This document shows positions 21,170 through 30,480 of a stretch of DNA of 64,000 nucleotides, one piece after another (the stretch's first letter is position 1; the number at the start of each line of letters is the position of its first letter). The stretch is taken from assembly GCA_010093685.1 (NCBI GenBank), contig MU006222.1, positions 1,483,301 through 1,547,300 on the forward strand. The letters run 5' to 3'. Both the position numbers and the translations under genes were made by a program. Below the pieces are notes generated by a model. That model was not told the DNA's origin. It ran no database searches and worked only from the letters and a program-made list of their open reading frames with translations. Origin of the DNA: Ophiobolus disseminans (taxonomy: Eukaryota > Ascomycota > Dothideomycetes > Pleosporales > Phaeosphaeriaceae).

Positions 21170-22657
21170 TCAATGCTCAGAATATACATCGAGCTGGTGA
21201 AGAGCAATCGCACTAACATCTTCGTCCTCTTCTAAATCCTTCGGATTAGCCAACATAACACCAACCTCATCGTCAGAATCCGATGCCGACTCGTCATCCT
21301 CAGACACACGACCCGTCTCACATGTCACAGAAGCATTGTCGTCCATATCCTCGTCCGCATCCACCTCCTCTTCACCCCCCTCCTCCATCTCTTCTTCATC
21401 CCCCTCCTCCACCTTCCTCGCCGCCCACTCCTCATCATCAATATCCCCAATCCGCCGCGCATACTCCTCGACATGACTCCCCACCAACGACACCACCCGC
21501 TCAAACAAATCAAACACCGCATCCCCCTCCGCAGCCTCGCTCTTCCACACCAAAAAATAGTCCGTCGTGTGCTTGAGATACGCCACCCAGCGCGCCCTCA
21601 TGCCCTCGTCTTGCTTCGCGAGAAAAGCCTCTAGGATCGTGATTAGCGTTGATACGTGTGGATTCCCCATTCCGCGGTCCGGTCCGGCGTTCATGTCCCG
21701 GTATATGAGGTCGAGCGAGTCGGGGCCGTACTGCACGAGGAGGATGCGGCATTGCGAGACGGCGAAGCGCCAGTCGTTGAAGTAGGATGTGTCCCAGTAC
21801 CCTTCTTCGGAGGGGCAGGCGTGCGGCGAGTCTGGGTCGTGGGATGTGTAGCCGCGGCCCCAGAAGGCTTGGGGGCGGTGCTTTGTGTTTTCGGGTGTGT
21901 CGGGCGAGTATGTTAGTGTTCTTGTGCGGGAGCGGGTGGGGCCTGGGGCTATGGGTGGGATTTGGTCGGGCGAGGCGAGGTGGGCTGGGAATGTGATGCT
22001 CGCTTTGTATAGGTCCAGAGCTTTTGCCGCACTGTGGCCTTTCAGTAGTGTGATAGCGTCGGCCGTTTGCGTGGTTTCCCACTTCTTCTCTACCTCGGTG
22101 GCGTCTTCGAAACTTCGTATGGTGTTTACTAGATCGACTTTCGCCTTGTGATATGCGTGGGTCGTGTCGCTGTACTTGATGCGCTCCTCGCCAACGAGCT
22201 CGCCCGTGCGCCACGGTCCACCGAGCTTCTTCCACTTCTTGTTCAACGCCTCGATGAGGTTCTGGTGCAGGTATAGCGTACACACAGGGCAGTGTGAAGG
22301 CGTATCTGCAATCTTGCCTTCCTCGACCCAAGACCCCGGCGATGATGGGGGATCTGTGGAGCTAGGATACAGTGCATGTTTACACTTCTCCGCGAGTACG
22401 AAGCCTTCCGGTGCTGGGTCTCGCGGCGCATCCTCGTCATCGGTTGCGTCTGATGCGTCGATGAAGTTCCGTGGTAAACAGCGTGCGCGCTCGCTTTCGT
22501 GCCACTCTTGATATACCGCGTATTCGAATGCGTTTGGCACGGGCGTGAAGTCTTCGTTCGACTCTTCGTAGATGTAGCGGAAGCGCCAACGTTGGTACAT
22601 GCGCAGTTCCATTGGCGTAAACAGAACAGAAGCTTGTGGGGGAGAGCGCGTGGCCAT
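21170..22657 (-). CDS. Uncharacterised CPVC-motif acidic protein (paralogue of 11434-12474)
   Basis: Single exon, 495 aa. It shares with the 346-aa protein at 11434 an N-terminal LFTPMELRMYQRW ... FEYAVYQEWHE, a Cys/His cluster (CKHALYP ... SHCPVCTLYLHQNLIEAL, about 92-140), a helical part with YHKAKVDLVNTIRSFEDATEVEKKW, and SAAKALDLYKA. After that this copy is longer, with a folded-looking middle (WDTSYFNDWRFAVSQCRILLVQYG ... LITILEAFLAKQDEGM, about 290-400). It ends in an acidic tail (about 415-480, EEDEEEMEEGGEEEVDADED type). The four Cys/His positions could coordinate zinc. No named domain is recognised. It lies downstream of ykt6 (convergent) and is the next minus-strand gene after the STAND gene. 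Function unknown. Confidence 0.7.
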   Translation of the reverse strand: MATRSPPQASVLFTPMELRMYQRWRFRYIYEESNEDFTPVPNAFEYAVYQEWHESERARCLPRNFIDASDATDDEDAPRDPAPEGFVLAEKCKHALYPSSTDPPSSPGSWVEEGKIADTPSHCPVCTLYLHQNLIEALNKKWKKLGGPWRTGELVGEERIKYSDTTHAYHKAKVDLVNTIRSFEDATEVEKKWETTQTADAITLLKGHSAAKALDLYKASITFPAHLASPDQIPPIAPGPTRSRTRTLTYSPDTPENTKHRPQAFWGRGYTSHDPDSPHACPSEEGYWDTSYFNDWRFAVSQCRILLVQYGPDSLDLIYRDMNAGPDRGMGNPHVSTLITILEAFLAKQDEGMRARWVAYLKHTTDYFLVWKSEAAEGDAVFDLFERVVSLVGSHVEEYARRIGDIDDEEWAARKVEEGDEEEMEEGGEEEVDADEDMDDNASVTCETGRVSEDDESASDSDDEVGVMLANPKDLEEDEDVSAIALHQLDVYSEH

Positions 22658-22990
22658 GACGTATTCTGGGCAGGTGAAGGGGAGGAAGGTGCGGCCGCAA
22701 TCAGTGTTCTTGCAACGTGCGCTCTCTAGATTTGGTACATGCTTCAGACACGCCTCAAGTTCTGCGTTTGCTTAGCTGAGATGAGCTGTAGAGAAGTCGA
22801 TGGTAGTTGAGGTTTTGGTGGGTGAGAGGTATAGAGGCGCGACTGCTGTTTACATCAGGTAGCGCACGAAGTTCGTTGATGTGAATGGATATAACAACGC
22901 CAGTCCAGTCGACAGTGTGATATTGAGTGAGAGTCTGGCCCGAATCGTCTCGAAATGGTACGCATTCATCTCTGAACCAGCAAGAACGCC
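22658..22990. other. Spacer between two minus-strand genes
   Basis: 333 bp between the 3' end of the STAND gene and the start of the CPVC paralogue. No element was recognised. If the STAND gene has a last intron (see that entry), its stop would lie near 23010 instead. Confidence 0.4.
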
Positions 22991-25900
22991 TCATGTGCAT
23001 CCACGATGTTCTCTGCTCATACCGTGATAGATTCCTGTTGATGGACATGTTTCCATCGGCGATAATACGCGCAAAAACTTCGGCACCTTCTCACTTTCCA
23101 GCGAAGAACTGTCAGTACTGCCTGGCCATGCTAGTACCTTGTTCTTCGCAGCATTGAAGTCGTTCAGATACTTGATTGTATTCGCATGGTCTGCTCCCAA
23201 ATCCCTATGCATTCCAGTATAAGCCTTTTCTGAAAAACCAAGGGCCTCCGGGAAGCGCTTCTGCGCTGTCAACACCTCGGCCAGAGTATGGTAACATTCG
23301 TAAATGTCGCAGTCAAGCGTTCCGTTCCGCTTCGCCTCCTCAACTACTGCCTGATGAGCGATGACTTCAGCCTCCTCAAGTCGTCCTTGTCGTGACAATA
23401 CTCGCGCGAGGTTGAGCAGACTCAACAAAGCCTCGTGCTTCAAGGTCCCATTTAGGTCTTCGAATATGTCGACTACGCGACGACAACACTTAGCTGCCTC
23501 CTCTAGCTTGCCTTGTTGAGTCAAAGCTTCACCGAGTAAATTGACGCACTGTATAGTCTCGCTGTGGTACGGACTGAATTTTACTTCCCACACTTTCAAT
23601 ACTTCCAAGAGCAAGCGTTCGGCTTCAGTAGCCTTGCCTTGCAAAACGAGGAACATCGCGAGCTTTTGCATGTTTTGATAGTTCGCAGTGGACTCTGCAC
23701 CTAACTCCTCCTTTTGTATCCTGCAAACACGTCGGCATAGCTTCTCAGCTGATTCGTATCGCTGGACCATCATGTAGCCGACGATAAGCCCATTGAGACA
23801 AGTCTGTGTTTCGTGATGTGTTGGTCCGTACCTGCGCTCACTTGCTTCAATGATCTGGTTTGCGATTCTATCGCTCTCCACCCACTTCTTTTGCGAATTT
23901 AAGTTACTTCTGAGACTGTACAAGCTTTGTAATGTTTCATCATGATCCGGTCCTAGAACGGCAACTCTGCATTCCCATATTCTGCGAAACATGGGTTCCG
24001 CTTCTGCGTACCGACGTAAACGATTCAGTGCGGTACCTAGATCCGACACGCATTGTAAGGTAATCTCGTGGTCCTGTCCCAAGGTAGCCTCAAAGCACTC
24101 TGCAGCAATGCGACCCAACCGTTCACTTGTGCTGTTAATTCCCACATAATGCGCGAACTGCGCTATGTTATAAACGAGTGAAGCCCATCGTTGCACGGCT
24201 GCTTGCTCGGTTGGTCGATAACGTGTGACTTGCTGGGCATGCGGGAAGAGGAAGAGACATAATGCCGTGTTGTCGAGTTCCGGCTTTGAAGGAAAGCAGC
24301 GCATAATTACGCTAACGAACTTGGTTGACCACGCAGCCATTTCACCGTTGATTTCGAGCCATCTCTTTGTAGTGTGTTGAATGAGCCGATGCATATGAAA
24401 AGTTTCACCATCAGGACTGGTCTTGATGAGCATGAGGTTGTTCAACACCCTCCAATCGTCCCTGAAGGCGCTGTACTTGTCTTTTACAGGTGCCATGTGA
24501 TTTACGGTATGCTTGCTTTTCCTCACTCGGCTTCGGTCGAGTCGCTTCCACCACGAACGGCGGGCTTGTACCGGTCCTAAGGCTGCGGTGACTTCTTCCT
24601 TGTATTGACCAGCGAGTAGAACCTCCGGAATAGCCTGCCGGTCGAACAGACACATCAGCGAAAGAAGTCTCGCAGCTGAAGAATGTTTGTAGCGGATATA
24701 CTGGAAGGTCGAGTGCCATGACTTCACAACGGAGTTGTTCCGACGTGAGTCGCGATTCGATTCAGATATCTCTTTTTCTAGGAATCGTGTCGCGTCTTGA
24801 TCCGGGTCGTTCAACTTCTCGATAGCTTGCGCGAGGTTAAACTTCGGATAGGCCATACTGATGTGGCCTGCGGTCTGCGAAATTGCAAGAGGCATGTACT
24901 CCGCAGCCTTGACGAGTTGCTTTGCCTCATCGTCGGTGAACATGATTCTCTCGTCAAGTTTGCTTTTGAGCAGAGCTAGGGCCTCACTTTCGTTCATCTC
25001 CTCGACTTTGATATGGTGCGCACAATTCCCCGTCAGCGTCTGAGCAGCCTCTTTATTGGTTGACGTGATTAACACGGAGCCATTTTGTGAGATAGTCAGA
25101 TACTCGCGAAGCTGCGCTGGTGAAGACCTGTCGTTGGGGGTACCAGCTTGCGAGTTGTTGTTGACTGGATCGGTAAAGACACTGGTATCATCTGCACTGT
25201 CAATGACCATCACCCAAGGTCCGTTTATCTCATCCGCTAGCCAGTCGCGGACCAAAGATAAGATATCGGCACCTTTCTCATCCAATCCTTGGATCTTGAC
25301 TGCTTTGGCAATTTTTCGAAAACTGAGCTCGATGGACCCTACATCTTTCGCATCCACCCAGAATACCCATGTGTGCGGCGAAGCTTGCCGAACCCGATGG
25401 GTAAATTCTATCGCTATCTGGGATTTGCTGATCGCATACTGGTCAGCAACGGTCTTCCACAGGTCCGTACTAATGTCATTGCGAGCTCTCAATCCTGCAA
25501 GGCATCAAGAGATTTTATAACATACCCAATGCCGCCGATGCCAGCGAGAGCTAACCGAGACCCGGAGTGGCATCGTGCCTCGACGTCTTTCATCACTTCG
25601 CGGTCGACGAAGTCTTTGTCCCTAGGATAAGGACATGTTGACGTCGGTATGGGCGTCGGCTTCAAACCTGTATAATGTTTCAGCCTTCCCAATACTGTCA
25701 ATGGTGAATAAGTGCTATCCAGTAGCTTACAGTTCAGGGTTTGCAAGGTATGAGACGACGCATGATGATACGTCATTACGTCCATATACCTCTTGATGGC
25801 TCGCTCCATGCCCTTGATTTCGCTGTCATATTTGATGCTGGCAACTGCCTTCCAATTTCGCATCCTTCCGGTATCGCCTGGTTTCGGTAGCGCTGCATCG

Positions 25901-26172
25901 ACAGTTATTTCCAGTCTCTTGAGTTGAATATAGCATCCTTCTACAGTAGGCTTGAGAGCTGTCCGCGCACTGTCGGTCATGAATTCCATTGCTGATTTGG
26001 TTTGTTCTAATGTGCTGTTGTAAGCTGGCAACTCGTTGCTAATTTGCTTGAAACAATCTGGCAAATCATTGGTTCTGTCGTTGTACTCTTTGAGACGCTC
26101 GGCGACCCTGACACCAACATCGATGATTTGGATAATGCTGGCAGCAACTTGGAGTGTAGCGAGTTCCGCCAT
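22991..26172 (-). CDS. SesA-NB-ARC-TPR STAND protein (fungal NLR-like)
   Basis: Exons 26172-25526 and 25427-22991, joined over a 98-nt intron; 1027 aa. Residues 1-130 match the SesA-type N-terminal domain of fungal STAND proteins (VAASIIQIIDVGVRVAERL, DLPDCFKQISNELP). The splice recreates Walker A GIGGIGKS (about 211-218), with Gly216 split GG|C. An NB-ARC domain follows: Walker B WVMVIDSADD, VLITSTN, and YMPLAISQTAGHIS as the GLPLA-like motif. A winged-helix part (AARLLSLMCLFDRQAIPEVLL) comes next, then at least seven TPR_12 units (about 640-1000) with LG..H.ETL and EAE signatures. Such proteins are thought to sense non-self or damage and to trigger programmed cell death. The tail is uncertain: a final 104-nt GT..AG intron would replace the last ~45 codons by five residues. 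ATG 26172 was chosen because SesA begins there. Confidence 0.85.
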
Positions 26173-27335
26173 AGCGTTGGAGTTGATGCGGAAAGCCTAG
26201 CTGAAGTGAGTTGGGACGTACATGAGCCAGCAGACAACGAGAAGATAAACACGGCGGGGCAAAATTCAAGCACCGCCACGGGGGCTATCCCCTGCAGATA
26301 GGCGGCACAGCAAGACAAGGCTGACGCAAGTTGTGATACGGGAATGAGTGGACGAGACGAAGCGAGCAGAAGCAAGTCGCTGTGCGGCACGTTGAAAGGA
26401 GCACTAGCCTCCAGGAGGAGGAAACTGTACAAACCGACAACTAATTAAACAATTTGCGATTTTCATACTTGCAAATTCATCTAGAAGCAGATTGGGCTCT
26501 GACACAGCGTGCGCACGTCGCAAGTGCCCAGGTGCTCAGCGTGACCTAGAAGTCAGGCCAGAGACATGCGAAGGACGTCAGAACAACAGGAGGTAAGACA
26601 GATTGCAACCAAAGCAAATGAGACTATCCGAAGACGAAGAAACTTAACCCACTGTTGTGCTTCGTGCACTCAGCCAGAGACACAAGGCTTTGATGCCGAC
26701 GTGTGGCGTGCACAGCCCCTGTGCCACCTGGGCAGGCATGTAGGCAACTCTTTTGTGTCACTGCCTTGAGCTTGAAAGGGCCTTGCACATGATCGATGCA
26801 TCGCGCTTGATAGGAAGCATCTCGAAAAGTGCATTTTGTCGAAGTATAAAAAGCACATAGTGTAATGAGCACATCGCGGCTCTGTGGAAATCGGTGGGGC
26901 TGGCTTACCGGTACTGCCATTAGTACCTACGCTCAAAGAAGTAAGGCCAAATCTCGTATCAAGGCAATCACGCGGTTGACAAAAACACGCAGACCCTTCG
27001 ACTCTCTACCAATTCTTTCCGCAGCAGAGAGTAAAAGATGTTGAGCCTTCTTGATAACCGAGATGATAGAGTCAATTTCTCTACAGCTTTGTTTATTCAA
27101 AAGAACTCTCTACCTCATTGTAGAAATCTACTTATATAGCAACTTCGACTAACTAAAGATCCGCCTTGGTTTGTGGCAGTTACTACTATTCTCTGACGTA
27201 AAAGAACCAGGATTTTCAAAACTAAAAACTATCCCACAGACTCCAACGCTGCGCCTATTGCTTCTCCGTCTCTATTGGCTCCTCTCGAATGATCTATGAT
27301 ACAAACACATCTCCAAACCACCATGCCACCCAAGC
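26173..27335. other. Intergenic region upstream of the STAND gene
   Basis: 1.16 kb between the STAND gene start and the stop of the RTA1 gene. A TATA-like gtataaaaag occurs near 26848 on the plus strand but no gene follows it. 26930-27240 is AT-rich. No RNA or repeat was recognised. Confidence 0.45.
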
Positions 27336-28401
27336 TCAACGCTCCCTGGTATTCTCGTAGCGCTGTCCGGTTGGCGCGGGATCATAATACCTTCCCGCCG
27401 GTCGAACATCCTCATAGCTACTCAGCGGCTCCATCTCCGTATCCTCCACATTTTTGAGCTTGCGGTGCTTTTGTTTTGGCGGGCTAGCCAGCGCCGGAAA
27501 GTAGATGCCCGGGTGGAATATGGTCTGGCACAGCACCATGAGGCAGATCATGACACCTTCGAGGATGATGAACTCGAGCTCGATGCGCATCAGTTCGCCG
27601 CCCCAGCCACCTAGCAATTCGGGGATACGGTAGGCGCACCGCACGAGGATGAAGAGGTAGGCTCCACACACCGCGCCGCAGAAGATTTTAAACTTCTTGT
27701 TGTTCCATAATTCGAGGGCGGAATGCGTCAGTTTGGTGCGACGCTGGTATGTCCGCCAACCATATTCCGCCACAAGGAGTCCGAATATAACAAGCACTGC
27801 AACCCATTAGCTTTACATCATCACCATTTTCCTGAAAAATCAACTTACCAACAACCTGCCAAATAATCCCCGCAATCATCAGATTCGTCCCAATATCCCC
27901 AATCTTCTCCCCCGGATCCGCCATCGCAGCCATCGCCCCGCCCGCACTCTGCATGGCCAAACTACTCACATCGCACGAGACAAAAATCCACGTATACGCC
28001 CCGGGCCGCAGGCGACTCCACTCAGCGCCAAATTGCAGCACGACATGCTTGAGCGTCAAATAAATGCCAGCTGCCAGAAACGACGGCGCGAAGATGAGCA
28101 GCACGATTTGAATGTTGAACGCCATATCGTTCCACGGATTGTCGTTCATCATGACGCGCCCCACGTAGCCCACGCACTCGGCGAGACACCCGAGGGCCAC
28201 AGCGGCCATGTACGTCCATGTCTTGTACTTTATCCCGTAGAAGAGCTGCACTAGCATTGCGAGGCCGAAGAAACCCGCGAAGAAGGCGTTGGCGGGGAGA
28301 GAGGGGTGGTACCCGTATATAGTGGCTTCGACGGGGCAGGTTGCGTTTACGGATTCGCAGCCCTGGGGGATGATGGAGGGGCGGGGAACGGCGCCTCCCA
28401 T
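27336..28401 (-). CDS. RTA1-like seven-transmembrane protein
   Basis: Exons 28401-27849 and 27796-27336 with a 52-nt intron that joins IIWQVV to VLVIFGLLVAEYGWR in frame; 337 aa. Seven hydrophobic helices and the family signatures are visible: YGYHPSLPANAFFAGFFGL at the N-terminus, CLAECVGYVGR, APSFLAAGIYLTLKHVV, WIFVSCDVSSLAMQSAGG, RCAYRIPELLGGWGG and FHPGIYF. This is the RTA1/Rsb1 group of fungal lipid-translocating exporter-like proteins (plasma or internal membrane, linked in yeast to sphingoid-base export and 7-aminocholesterol resistance). The tail (about 290-337) is hydrophilic. The start is taken at MGGAVPRPS; the longer open frame upstream is preceded by unrelated sequence and was not used. 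Confidence 0.9.
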
Positions 28402-30480
28402 TGTTGCGGGTTGATGGGATGATGGGCGGGGATCTTTGGTATGGTTTGATTGGTATGTATGGATGTTTGGATGACTGATTGGTATGGTGGGGGAGTGATT
28501 GATGCTGATGTGCCACAACAGACAGACACTTCTCCAAGCATATATGTACTCATCCCCCCTCAGCTCCTCTCGCCTAGCACCATGCTCCGCCACGCAGATC
28601 GCCATGGCAGTGTGAGGATGGTAACCGTGAAGGAATCGCATCGACCATTTTAGTCTAAGAATACACCATTCAGGGCGCTGGCAAGGCGTCGTCGCCCACC
28701 GTGCGAATTTCGCTGGGGCCGTAGCCAAGCATTCGCAAATAGGACCGTGTACGGACGTCGGCTGCCATAGTGAGAATTGAACTCCTATCATCAAGCGAAA
28801 ACTGAGTCTCGGTGATGTCGGTCTTTTTTTCAGTCTTTCTACAGTCCACACTGCATCCTTTCATCTCGCATTAAGCTCTCCTTGCAGTTTTGATACCATA
28901 TATCGATACCCAAACATCTCCTCTCGTAGGTGCTTTCTTGCAAGCATGTCATAGAATTCGTGTTCTGACATGCAAGGCTAGAGCGAATCTCGCTCAAGAT
29001 GCGATAGTCGCTCCGTGTAGCGAATCCCGGGCCGGGGCGCAGCATCAATAGAACGCTTGCCTTCATGTGATTTGGTAACTCTATGTGGCGTGTCGATTCA
29101 TAGGCGTCAGCTTAATCCTTGCTTCGAGGGGAGTTGGGATCTGAGGCTGAAACGCGATGTGGGATGCCTGAGTGCACGTTGGGCATTCAGCAAATATGCC
29201 AAGTCCCGAAAAGGCAATGTACGAGAACCTTGGACTTTGGTTAAATTTCCCTCCTGGTTTCGGATTATCCTCGTTATGCACGATGCTAGTAGATTGGTAG
29301 TTTTGTCTCATCTGCTCAGAAGGACACCGATCTCGGGATATGTCATTTTAGAGACTCCGAACCCACGAGTCTGATTTCTCGCCTCTCGGCCAGCTAACGT
29401 ACAATGCTACATTCACACTCAAACACAAGTCCGCACTCCGCGACACACATCACCACGCACAATCACAGTGCTAATTACCCGCAAAAGCTCTAAATTAACA
29501 GCGTATAGACTTTTCCAAATGCTCCTTTCGACTCCTCAAACCTACCGCTGCAAAGTACACCCAGAGTCGAGCGAAGGAACTTATAGGCCGTGCCTAGTGC
29601 GACGTCTTCTCGATATCAATATCAAGACATGTTGTTTTAGACCGCAAACCCACGAATCCCATTTCTCGCTTCTCAGACGCTTCCAGCAACCCACAAACTC
29701 AAAACCCAAGCTCGCACTTCGCAACACGCGGCAACACGAACAAGCACAGCGCTGATGTCCCCAAAGAGCGCTTCCTCACCAGCCTGGAGACCGTTCTAGC
29801 TACTATACAGCGCCGTCCTATCCCCTCGTAGCATCAACAACACCATTTCCATTTCGGCATCTACTTCTACCTCAGTCTAGACTATAAAACCCTCCCTACA
29901 CCAACCACCCTATACGCAACCAACACGCGCGCCACATATCCTCCTCCACTTTCTTGTCATTCAGCATATCTGCTCCTCGTGCAAGACACCTTAGATCCAA
30001 CAAAGTAGGGCATGTGGTAAGGAGATAACACACGGGAACTACGTATCTCGACGATGGAATGCGAGATTTTAAATAGCTGTGATGAGTGGAGAGCATCTGC
30101 GTTGCAACATGCTGAAGGAAGGTGAAAGAAAAAGGGGGGTTGTAGAACACAGTAAATAGTTGACCTAGAGTAGCAGAAGACATTTCCGTCGCGGTCATCA
30201 ACCAACGTGACCATTTTGCACGCCGACCAGATGGGGCATTGTGCGCAAAAGTAACGAGCAAACAATGTGCAGGGTAAACGTGGTCAGGATATTAAATGAC
30301 GGAGCAACAGTATAGGAATTATGATGGCAAAGTTTCTTGCGCAGAAATTTGACTCCAGAAAAATGCCTGGTAGACACATCCAACCATACTCCACCCTCCC
30401 CTCCCCTCCCTTTCCCTAGACCGTACCCTCACACCCAACCCTTTCTTTCCCCTCCCCGCCCTCCTCAAAGGCCAGCCAAT
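28402..30480. other. 2.1-kb gene-poor interval with a dispersed direct repeat
   Basis: No supported gene. A minus-strand 32-codon frame at 28670-28768 looks protein-like but stands alone. Two diverged copies of a ~120-bp sequence lie at 29349-29470 and 29638-29757 (separate entry). The rest is featureless, with a pyrimidine-rich stretch near 30390-30480 at the 3' end of the coiled-coil gene. Confidence 0.45.
29349..29757. repeat. Diverged direct repeat pair (~120 bp units)
   Basis: Copy 1 is 29349-29470 and copy 2 is 29638-29757, same orientation. They share AACCCACGA[G/A]TC, ATTTCTCGC[C/T]TCTC and, about 45 bp later, ACTCAAA followed by CAAG..CGCACT[C/T]CGC[G/A]ACAC. Several differences are C/T or G/A transitions. 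The 167-bp stretch between them is not obviously repeated. It may be a relic of a transposable element or an old segmental duplication. Confidence 0.45.

Noticed and set aside
28670..28768. Minus-strand 32-codon frame MAADVRTRSYLRMLGY...
   Set aside because: Reads like natural protein but has no extension or splice partner, so at best a remnant.
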